Part shown: positions 1 to 5,725 of the stretch, one piece after another
Layout: each line of letters opens with the position of its first letter
Position numbering within the stretch: position 1 is the stretch's first letter
Assembly (NCBI GenBank): GCA_025056515.1
Contig: JANWWB010000201.1
Span: forward strand, 1-9,029
Direction: 5' to 3'
DNA length: 9,029 nt
Origin: Anaerolineales bacterium
GTDB lineage: Bacteria; Chloroflexota; Anaerolineae; Anaerolineales; Villigracilaceae
Notes under the pieces: generated by a model
The model's database searches: none
What the model was told of the DNA's origin: nothing
What the model saw: the letters and a program-made list of their open reading frames with translations, nothing else
Position numbers and translations under genes: made by a program

Positions 1-1
1 A

Positions 2-565
2 GAACGGCTAACACGGCTGGAGCAGGTGGTTGCCGAGCTGGCCGAAGCGCAGAAGCGCACCGAGGAAGAACTGCATGCCTTGACCAGGCGTGTGGATGGG
101 CTGACAGGAGAAGTGGGCAATTTGCGGGGCGATATGCTCGAAATGCAGTATCGGCAACGGGCGTTCAGCTTCTTCGGCAAGATCGTTTCGCGCCTGAAGG
201 TGGTAGATCTGCAGGAAGTCTGGGAGGAGCTGGAAGCACATCTCAGCGAAGAGGAGCTAGACAAGCTGTTGGAACTGGACTTACTCCTGGCAGGTCGTTT
301 GAAGGCGGCTTGGGCCGCTCGGAGTGGGTCGGACGAGGTCTGGCTGGCGGTCGAGATCTCGGCGGTTGTGGATCGGCAGGATGTGGAACGAGCCTGGGAA
401 CGGGCAGCGTTGTTGCGGCGCGCCGGACTTCCGGTGCTTGCGGTGGCGGCAGGGCATCGCTGGACGCAGGGGGCAGAGCAAGTAGCGGAGCACAAGGGAG
501 TGGTGCTCCAGAAGGATGGGCAGATCAAGTTCGTCGAGCAGGCGCTGAGAATGGCGAAAGAATGA
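2..565 (+). CDS. Coiled-coil protein with nuclease-like C-terminus (DUF3782-type), 5' partial
   Basis: The frame is open from the left edge, so the true start lies upstream; an internal GTG at 26 is only the first start-type codon in view. The visible 188 residues begin with a heptad-patterned charged coiled coil of about 45 residues (LTRLEQ, LTRRVDGL, GEVGNLRGD). This is followed by a segment (EMQYRQRAFSFFGKIV) like the one joining coiled coil to globular domain in proteins labelled 'chordopoxvirus fusion protein' or DUF3782, common in Chloroflexota and cyanobacteria. The C-terminal half alternates strands and helices (DLLLAGRL, then DEVWLAVEIS, then GLPVLAVAAG), which resembles a PD-(D/E)XK nuclease core. 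The usual Lys of the ExK motif is Ser here (AVEIS), so catalysis is doubtful. Function is unknown. It is separated from the next gene by about 470 bases and is probably unrelated to it. The family call is from recalled resemblance. Confidence 0.75.
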   Translation, partial: ERLTRLEQVVAELAEAQKRTEEELHALTRRVDGLTGEVGNLRGDMLEMQYRQRAFSFFGKIVSRLKVVDLQEVWEELEAHLSEEELDKLLELDLLLAGRLKAAWAARSGSDEVWLAVEISAVVDRQDVERAWERAALLRRAGLPVLAVAAGHRWTQGAEQVAEHKGVVLQKDGQIKFVEQALRMAKE

Positions 566-975
566 CGATAGGGGGAGAGATAACAAAACCAGACACTTGA
601 ATGCCTCCACTTGCTCTTCAAACTAAAATTGACTCATCACTCTATTCCAAGGAAGCTAAAATCTCGTATCTTTGCGAGGCAGCGTAGCTGCCAACGCAAG
701 TGCTTACTACTTTGGGAGACTGCTTCCCATACGCTTCACTCGGGGCAGGCACCACTCGCAGTGATGTGATTATCCATATTTGCAACAAGCATTCACTCAC
801 TATGACCAACGATCAGCCAGCCGCAAATTTCGATGTCGTCTTAGGCATCTTTTTTATAAAATCATCGCTGCGCTTGTCGCAATTCACTCTTTCTGCAGAT
901 GAGAAGGGATGTTTGAACGGGCAAGCACACTACTCAGAGGGCACAAGTAAGGCAGAAATTAGGTAGATTGGATGG
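566..975. other. Gene-poor intergenic stretch
   Basis: About 410 bases lie between the coiled-coil gene and the promoter of the FHA gene. The base composition is visibly more AT-rich than in the flanking genes. The only open frame of note (GTG at 700 to 966, 88 codons) has no Shine-Dalgarno site and no recognisable domain. A structured hairpin at 672-699 and a smaller one at 713-729 (TGGGA/TCCCA) are the only organised signals. No terminator with a T-tract was found after the coiled-coil gene. It may be decayed coding or mobile DNA, but nothing shows this. Confidence 0.6.
672..699 (+). other. Imperfect hairpin of unknown role
   Basis: TTGCG (672-676) pairs with CGCAA (695-699), and GGCAGC (678-683) pairs with GCTGCC (687-692). 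The two stems are separated by an A/AA internal loop, and the apex is a three-base GTA loop. That gives 11 base pairs in 28 nt. No T-tract follows, so it is not an ordinary intrinsic terminator. It could be a small-RNA fold, a processing site or chance. Confidence 0.35.
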
Positions 976-1004
976 TTGACTTTCTCCCTAAAAAATCGTA
1001 AACT
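976..1004 (+). promoter_or_regulatory. Putative sigma70-type promoter of the FHA gene
   Basis: A TTGACT hexamer (976-981) is followed after exactly 17 bases by TAAACT (999-1004). These match the -35 and -10 consensus at 5/6 and 4/6 positions. Transcription would begin near 1011, giving a leader of about 26 nt that contains the strong Shine-Dalgarno site at 1026-1032. The position just ahead of an isolated gene supports it. Confidence 0.55.
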
Positions 1005-1036
1005 TGCAAAGAAAGGAATCCTATGAAGGAGGTTAT

Positions 1037-1678
1037 ATGGCTGAGTTTCAGTTTGTGATGCGGGCAGGTCCGACGCCAGGTAAGGTATATCCTTTAGATG
1101 GTGAGGTGATTACGATTGGTCGCGAGCCGAGCAACATGATCGCAATCAACGATGCCGAGGTTTCTAGAAGACACGCACGGCTTGAAAAGCGAGGCACTGC
1201 CTATATCATTCAAGACCTAGGTTCGACCAACGGTACCTTTGTGAATGGAGTGCGCATCTCGGGAGCACAGGTGCTGAACCCAGGCGACCAAGTCTCTCTT
1301 GGAGAAAATATACACTTGATATACGAAGCGGTTGTAGACCCGAATGCGACCATGGTTTCTTCGGCCAAGGCCATGCCTGCCACTGCTGCTCCGGCGCCAC
1401 GACCTGCCACGCCGCCTCCGCCTGCGCCGCGTCCTGCGGTTCCTCCCCCCTCTGCGGCTCCGGTATATTCGGGACAAGTTCCTGCTGCTCCGTTCACGCC
1501 TGCACCGGCAAAAAAATCAAATGTGAAGATTGTGATTATTGTGCTTGTAGTTTTAGCGGTTTGCATTATCTTGGCGTGTTTAGCCTTCTTGCTTTGGGTA
1601 GATGCAGACCAGACCGGCGCTCGTTGGTGCCAGTATTTGCCCTTTGTGGTCAGCCTAGTTGGAGGCGTGTGCCCATAG
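1037..1678 (+). CDS. FHA-domain protein with Pro/Ala linker and C-terminal membrane anchor
   Basis: This 213-residue protein has a forkhead-associated domain at about residues 4-97, a module that binds phosphothreonine peptides. The conserved FHA residues are all visible: GR at 28-29, SRRH at 43-46, LGSTNGT at 61-67 and NG at 70-71. A flexible Pro/Ala-rich linker (about 112-158) leads to one strongly hydrophobic helix at 165-188 preceded by KKSNVK. A 25-residue tail follows with Cys198 and Cys212. The layout implies a cytoplasmic FHA domain tethered to the inner face of the membrane, with the short tail outside. The ATG at 1037 is chosen because AAGGAGG (1026-1032) sits four bases upstream; an in-frame TTG at 1004 lies in the -10 element and is rejected. 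It has its own promoter and terminator. No Ser/Thr kinase lies in the window, so the phospho-partner is unknown. Confidence 0.9.
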   Translation: MAEFQFVMRAGPTPGKVYPLDGEVITIGREPSNMIAINDAEVSRRHARLEKRGTAYIIQDLGSTNGTFVNGVRISGAQVLNPGDQVSLGENIHLIYEAVVDPNATMVSSAKAMPATAAPAPRPATPPPPAPRPAVPPPSAAPVYSGQVPAAPFTPAPAKKSNVKIVIIVLVVLAVCIILACLAFLLWVDADQTGARWCQYLPFVVSLVGGVCP

Positions 1679-1712
1679 CATAGTAGGGAAGATGACCTCC
1701 GCTCGTTCACTT

Positions 1713-1750
1713 CAGGAAGGCGGCTGGCTAGTCGCCTTCCTGTTTTTTTT
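1713..1750 (+). terminator. Rho-independent terminator of the FHA gene
   Basis: CAGGAAGGCG (1713-1722) pairs perfectly with CGCCTTCCTG (1733-1742) around a 10-base loop. Eight T residues follow at 1743-1750. It lies 34 bases after the FHA stop codon. On the opposite strand the hairpin is not followed by a T-tract, so it should not efficiently terminate the converging transport operon, whose last stop codon is only about 20 bases away. Confidence 0.92.
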
Positions 1751-1768
1751 GGAGTAGACGACGGTCAT

Positions 1769-2752
1769 CTAGAACTCAGAAAGCGCTGCCAGGAGGCTTT
1801 CCAGACTGGTATGCTCGCTTTCCCCCTCAGAGCTGAAGAGGCGCCAGCGGCCTCCGGTCAGCACTTCAACATGAAGGTGCAGGCGAACGTCGCCGTTCTG
1901 AACTGCGAAGCCGAGGCGCTCGAGGGCGCGCCAAGTCCAGGCTGCCACAACGCCCTCGCTGTCGGTGTGCAGGCTCACCGGTCCGCGCACAGGCTGGTGG
2001 ACGCGGAAAGCGCCGATGGCGTGGTCGAAATATACCCCTTCGGTGGCAAAGACGCGTTCCAGTGCACCGCTCAGGGCTAATTCTTCGGGCAGGCCGGTCA
2101 GCAGATCGCCATTCATAGCGAAAAGCCACATCCGGTCGGCGAGGCGTAGCGCCAGGTCGAGATCGTGGGTGGAGAGGAGAATGGCGACGCCGGTCTCGCG
2201 TGAGAGTCGACGCAGCAGTTGGAACAGTTCCACCCGGCGCGGCAGGTCAAGGAAGGCAGTCGGCTCATCGAGCAGGAGGACTTTTGGCTCTTGAGCCAGC
2301 GCGCGGGCAATCATTACTTTTTGACGTTCGCCGTCGCTTAGTTCGTGAATGGGCCGCTCTGCAAGCGAGAGGCAGCCGGCGAGTTCCATTGCATGACGGA
2401 TGGCGGCTTGATCGCGGGCGGTTAGGCGTCCCAGCCAGTCGGTGTAGGGATGCCTTCCTAGCGAAACCAGCGTCCAGGCGGAAAGGTTGCCCGCTTCGAC
2501 GCGTGTGGTAAGGACGATGGCGAGGCGTTTGGCGAGTTCGAGCGGCGGTAGGCGGTGCAGGTTCTGACCGTCGAGCAAGACCTCGCCCGCTAGCGGCGAC
2601 AACATCCCGGCCAGAGTGCGCAGCAAGGTGGACTTGCCTGCACCATTCGGGCCGATGAGGCAGACCATTTCACCGGAGCGCAATTTCAGGTTCAGGTTCG
2701 AGGCAAGAACCTGGCGAGGGTAACCAATGGTCAGGAAAGACGTGGTGAGCAT
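1769..2752 (-). CDS. btuD: Cobalamin/corrinoid ABC transporter ATP-binding protein (BtuD-type)
   Basis: This is the cytoplasmic ATPase subunit that powers corrinoid import through the upstream permease. In the 327-residue reading it has Walker A GPNGAGKST at 34-42, signature LSDGE at 138-142, Walker B VLLLDEPT at 158-165 and the H-switch STHD at 194-197. Two departures stand out: the Q-loop position reads IVLTTRVE (79-86) with no Gln, and the signature is LSDGE rather than LSGGQ. A C-terminal extension of about 70 residues (about 254-327) follows the usual FecE/BtuD-length core. The ATG at 2752 places the first strand at the normal distance, but its Shine-Dalgarno site is weak. An in-frame TTG at 2785 overlaps the permease stop codon (TTGA) and would add 11 residues. 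The gene lies 29 bases after the permease. A siderophore ATPase is the alternative on sequence alone; the riboswitch upstream favours B12. Confidence 0.9.
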   Translation of the reverse strand: MLTTSFLTIGYPRQVLASNLNLKLRSGEMVCLIGPNGAGKSTLLRTLAGMLSPLAGEVLLDGQNLHRLPPLELAKRLAIVLTTRVEAGNLSAWTLVSLGRHPYTDWLGRLTARDQAAIRHAMELAGCLSLAERPIHELSDGERQKVMIARALAQEPKVLLLDEPTAFLDLPRRVELFQLLRRLSRETGVAILLSTHDLDLALRLADRMWLFAMNGDLLTGLPEELALSGALERVFATEGVYFDHAIGAFRVHQPVRGPVSLHTDSEGVVAAWTWRALERLGFAVQNGDVRLHLHVEVLTGGRWRLFSSEGESEHTSLESLLAALSEF

Positions 2753-2781
2753 TTCCGTTGTCGCTATTTGGTAGGCAATGC

Positions 2782-3822
2782 TCAAGCAGCGAAGGATTGG
2801 CGCAACTGGCGCTGGCGCAAGATAATCCACAAGATGACGGGCACGCCGAAGAGAGACATGACCACGTTGAGCGGTAGAACGCGCTGACTACCGGGCAGTT
2901 GGGCGATGATGTCGGCCATCAGAGTGAACGAAGCGCCAAGGAGCAGGCAAGCGGGCAGCAGGAGGCGGTGGTCGGCAGTGTTGAGCAGAGAGCGCGCCAC
3001 GTGAGGCACAGCGACGCCGATGAACCAGATAGGGCCACAGAAAGCGGTGGAGACGCCTGCCAGAAGCGAGGCACTCAAGATGATCCAGAAGCGAGCGCGG
3101 CGGACGTTCAGGCCGAGCGAGCGGGCGTAGTCATCGCCGAGCAGGAGGGCATTGAGCGGCTTAATCATCACGAAGCCTAGGAACAGACCCAGCAATGCGA
3201 CCGGAGCAAAAACGCGCATTTGCTCCCAGGTCACGCCTCCAAAACTGCCCGAAGCCCACAGGCTGAAAAGTTGGACTCGTTCCGGTTGGCTAAAATAGAT
3301 GAGCAAGGTGACGATTGCGCTGGCGAGGTAGCCGAACATCAGGCCAATCACCAACAGGGTGAGCGTATTTTGCACGCGCTGCGAGATGAGCAAGACCGCC
3401 CCTAGCACCGTTCCCGCTCCTAAACTGGCGGCTAGGGCCAGAGTTAGGTTGCCGAAGAGACTTAAGCCCGTCACAAAGGTCAGCGCCCCACCGACGCCGA
3501 TTCCAAGCACCACCAGCGCCACGCCTAGGCTGGCTCCTGAACTGATGCCCAGGATGAACGGGTCGGCCAGCGGGTTGCGGAACAGGGTCTGCATTTGCAA
3601 ACCGGCTGTGGCCAACGCTGCGCCAACCAGGGTGGCGGTGATGGCTTTGGGCAAGCGGAAGTCAAACAAGATGGTCGTCCAGGAGGCCTTCTCCCCTTCG
3701 CCGCCGAGGAGAATGCGGACGACCTGGTCGAGCGGGATGCGGACGGAGCCAAGCGCTAGGCTGAGAGCAAAAGCTAGGACGAGCAAGATAAGCAAGATAG
3801 GGAAAAGCCAAGAGCGGGACAT
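2782..3822 (-). CDS. btuC: Cobalamin/corrinoid ABC transporter permease (FecCD family, BtuC-type)
   Basis: This is an inner-membrane permease of 346 residues, the normal length for the FecCD/BtuC family, which works as a homodimer. It is hydrophobic throughout, with about ten membrane segments starting at residues 6-25. Family motifs are clear: RLPKAI at 56-61, a segment at 71-100 containing AGLQMQTLFRNPLADP then GISSGAS, the GPIWFIGVAVPHVAR loop at 263-277 that contacts the ATPase, and the C-terminal LFGVPVILWIIL. The ATG at 3822 starts a typical short cytoplasmic N-terminus (MSRSW); only a weak Shine-Dalgarno is visible. It is co-directional with the substrate-binding protein upstream, 94 bases away across a long hairpin, and with the ATPase downstream. 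FecCD permeases for heme, siderophores and B12 look alike, so the substrate assignment rests on the riboswitch. Confidence 0.93.
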   Translation of the reverse strand: MSRSWLFPILLILLVLAFALSLALGSVRIPLDQVVRILLGGEGEKASWTTILFDFRLPKAITATLVGAALATAGLQMQTLFRNPLADPFILGISSGASLGVALVVLGIGVGGALTFVTGLSLFGNLTLALAASLGAGTVLGAVLLISQRVQNTLTLLVIGLMFGYLASAIVTLLIYFSQPERVQLFSLWASGSFGGVTWEQMRVFAPVALLGLFLGFVMIKPLNALLLGDDYARSLGLNVRRARFWIILSASLLAGVSTAFCGPIWFIGVAVPHVARSLLNTADHRLLLPACLLLGASFTLMADIIAQLPGSQRVLPLNVVMSLFGVPVILWIILRQRQLRQSFAA

Positions 3823-3860
3823 AGGATCTTTGAGTGAAAGCGGCGTCGCGAGCCGGATGA

Positions 3861-3904
3861 AAGTTGAAAGTCAAAGGTCAGAAGCGACCTTCGACTTTCA
3901 ACTT
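3861..3904 (-). other. Long intercistronic hairpin between btuF- and btuC-type genes
   Basis: A 19-base arm (3861-3879) and its near-perfect inverse (3886-3904) enclose a six-base loop, with one internal mismatch. The left arm has a seven-base periodicity (GAAAGTT, GAAAGTC, AAAGGTC). The hairpin starts 12 bases past the stop of the binding-protein gene. No T-tract follows on the - strand, so it is more likely a 3'-end-protecting or partial-attenuation stem than a full terminator. This arrangement is known in other import operons, where it keeps binding protein in excess over permease. Confidence 0.85.
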
Positions 3905-3916
3905 GGCATAGTGGGC

Positions 3917-5167
3917 TTATTTCACCTGCCGGTAATAGACCAATTCATGGTCGGGCAAGAGATCGGGATGGAAGATTTTGATCAGATCGGCCAGGACAAT
4001 TTCGGGGTGGGCCACAGCGCTCTCAAAGTAATCATTGCCGCCGTTGGGCGAAACGCGGGCATCATAGTTCCAGACGTTGCCCTTCTGGAAGGCGGTGAAT
4101 TCGGCGTAGCGCGGGTCCATAGCCTGCAGATCGGCGAGGGTGCTGACGAAGCCCAAGTTCAGCCAGAAGTCGGCGTTTTGGGCTTTCTCAAAGACAGCCT
4201 CGAAGGATAAAAACAGGCTGCCAATGGAAGGGTCATCGGCCCAGAGATAGGATGCGCCGGCATCGCGTAGGAAAGTGGCGCCGAAACTTTGCCCGCCTGG
4301 GACGTTCCAAACGCCCTGATAGGGCAGGCCGGTGAAGACGGTTGGTTTTTCGGCTACGTTAGCCACGAGCGCTTTCAGTTGTTCGTATTTTTGCACTTTT
4401 TCAGCAAAGAGGGCCTCGGCAGCGGCTTCTTGGTTGAAGAACAGGGCGATGAACTTGCCCCATTCGGCGCGGCCAAGCGGTGAAGAGTCCATCCACTCGG
4501 CGTTGATGACCACTTTTAGTCCGGCTTGCTGCAGGACGGGGAAGGCATCATATTCAGGCGAGCCGGTGCCGTAGGTCATGATAATGTCCGGATTGAGTTC
4601 AAGCGCTTTCTCCACATTGACACTCGAGCCGTAGCCAATTGTCGCCAGTTTGCCCTCGGCGGCCATTTGCAAGACGGTCGGATTGCTGATGTAGGTGGCG
4701 TCATCCACGCCGACGAGGCGGTCGAGCAAACCAAGTTCATCCAGGAAGGGCAGGTAGGAAGTGGACATCGTGATGATGGTACGGACAGGGACTTCGATAA
4801 TTTGGTCTTCGAGGTATCCACTTGGGGCGGGCGTGCCGCATTGGACAAGAACATACTCCACCGATTCGGTCGCGCCGGGGTAGGGCAGGGAAATGGTGAC
4901 AACCTTGTAGTTGTTGTGATATTCGACGGCAAAATTGGAGGTGTGCGTCAGGGTGACTTTTTCGGGGAAATAATCAATCTCCGGGCTGAACTGGCCTTCG
5001 GGTACACAGGTTTCGGTGAAGTTGTGCACGGGCGCGACCAGCCCATCGCCGGTAGGCGTGGGACCGGGGGTGGAAGCGGGGGCCGGTTGCTCGGTCAAAG
5101 CGGCCGGACCGCAGGCCGAGAGCAGAAATGCCGCCGCGAGCAGTGCGGCAGTCAGTTTACGAAACAT
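3917..5167 (-). CDS. btuF: Cobalamin/corrinoid ABC transporter substrate-binding lipoprotein (BtuF-type)
   Basis: This 416-residue binding protein captures the substrate outside the membrane and delivers it to the permease. The N-terminus (MFRKL then a hydrophobic run) ends in lipobox LSAC at 16-19, so Cys19 should be lipidated. A Pro/Thr-rich tether (about 22-42) follows, then a strand-rich section (about 48-120). The periplasmic-binding-protein fold of the BtuF/FhuD type runs from about 126 to 400, with recognisable TIITMSTSYLPFLDELG, RLVGVDD, IGYGSSVNVEKALELNPDII and FLRDAGASYLWADD. The ATG at 5167 is chosen because GGAGG lies seven bases upstream and a signal peptide starts there; the frame runs open to a GTG at 5263, but that extension lies in the riboswitch leader. 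The family covers iron-siderophore and B12 binders; the upstream cobalamin riboswitch decides for corrinoid. It is the first gene of the operon. Confidence 0.92.
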   Translation of the reverse strand: MFRKLTAALLAAAFLLSACGPAALTEQPAPASTPGPTPTGDGLVAPVHNFTETCVPEGQFSPEIDYFPEKVTLTHTSNFAVEYHNNYKVVTISLPYPGATESVEYVLVQCGTPAPSGYLEDQIIEVPVRTIITMSTSYLPFLDELGLLDRLVGVDDATYISNPTVLQMAAEGKLATIGYGSSVNVEKALELNPDIIMTYGTGSPEYDAFPVLQQAGLKVVINAEWMDSSPLGRAEWGKFIALFFNQEAAAEALFAEKVQKYEQLKALVANVAEKPTVFTGLPYQGVWNVPGGQSFGATFLRDAGASYLWADDPSIGSLFLSFEAVFEKAQNADFWLNLGFVSTLADLQAMDPRYAEFTAFQKGNVWNYDARVSPNGGNDYFESAVAHPEIVLADLIKIFHPDLLPDHELVYYRQVK

Positions 5168-5173
5168 GGCTAT

Positions 5174-5290
5174 TCCTCCAAATTCAGTTAATATAGAAAC
5201 ACAAATCCCCTGCACAAGACAGGGGAGGGAGGACTGGCAATCCAAAAAGAGGCCGTTCCCCACCTCCTTTCCACGAGAGTGTGGTAGAAC
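5174..5290 (-). promoter_or_regulatory. Expression platform and ribosome binding site of the btuF-type gene
   Basis: Reading the - strand, the segment between the aptamer and the ATG contains GGAGGT (5267-5262), TCCTCC (5233-5228) and the Shine-Dalgarno GGAGGA (5179-5174). TCCTCC can pair with either purine run, so two exclusive structures are possible: one hides and one frees the ribosome site. A weaker terminator-like stem is also possible: AAAGGAGG (5270-5263) with CCTCTTTT (5252-5245). A six-pair hairpin CCCCTG/CAGGGG occupies 5225-5207 and is followed by a T-rich stretch. Which of these is the real switch cannot be settled by eye. Confidence 0.5.
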
Positions 5291-5472
<182 letters not shown>

Positions 5473-5491
5473 TTATTTGATTTGTAGCGCT

Positions 5492-5520
5492 ATTGTATGC
5501 GCGCACAAAGCAACCGTCAA
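5492..5520 (-). promoter_or_regulatory. Sigma70-type promoter of the B12 transport operon
   Basis: On the - strand TTGACG (5520-5515) and TACAAT (5497-5492) each match consensus at 5 of 6 positions and are separated by exactly 17 bases. Transcription would start near 5485, about a dozen bases before the first aptamer helix at 5472. That is the expected geometry for a riboswitch leader. Confidence 0.85.
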
Positions 5521-5725
5521 GCGGTCTAGCCCAAGGAACAAGGTAAAACAAGCTCGTCCAAGAGGAGAGTTGGCAAGAAGTTGCTTGCACAGAAGCAAGC
5601 CTCCACCAAAGCTCTCAAGCATTTGTCTCAGAGAAAGCAGGGGGTGCGATGCGTCAGAAAGTCAAGCAAAAGGAATCTTGAACCTCCGTCCAAACACACG
5701 AAACTGTGATAAACTGACTTTGGTT
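5521..5725. other. Divergent intergenic region, transport operon / antiporter
   Basis: Together with the leader, about 550 bases separate the two divergent coding regions. The 205 bases between the operon promoter and the antiporter ATG should carry the antiporter promoter, but no convincing pair of hexamers with 16-18 base spacing was found on the + strand. TTGAAC (5678-5683) and GATAAA (5708-5713) are 24 bases apart, too far for sigma70. A small perfect stem GCTTGC/GCAAGC lies at 5583-5600. Confidence 0.45.

Noticed and set aside
700..966. 88-codon open frame on the + strand starting with GTG
   Set aside because: There is no Shine-Dalgarno site, no recognisable domain and an unusual composition. 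The start codon falls at the base of a hairpin.
1713..1750. Bidirectional terminator shared by the FHA gene and the transport operon
   Set aside because: The stem is symmetric, but only the + strand has a T-tract after it.
2753..2830. BtuD-type start at 2830 inside the permease gene
   Set aside because: It would overlap the permease by about 50 bases and add residues with no match to the family. The ATG at 2752 gives the normal N-terminus. A TTG at 2785 remains a minor alternative.
3359..4210. 283-codon open frame on the + strand
   Set aside because: It crosses the antisense of two well-supported transport genes and the intercistronic hairpin, and its translation is low-complexity.
1769..5167. 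Iron-siderophore or heme transporter
   Set aside because: The protein families allow it, but the cobalamin aptamer directly upstream is better evidence for a corrinoid substrate. No Fur-like site was seen at the promoter.
5168..5263. Longer btuF-type protein starting at a GTG preceded by AAAGGAG
   Set aside because: It would put 32 non-signal residues ahead of a perfect lipoprotein signal, and the stretch is riboswitch leader. The ATG at 5167 has GGAGG at good spacing.
5678..5713. Promoter for the antiporter from TTGAAC and GATAAA
   Set aside because: The spacing is 24 bases, well outside the sigma70 range, and other pairings give poor hexamers.
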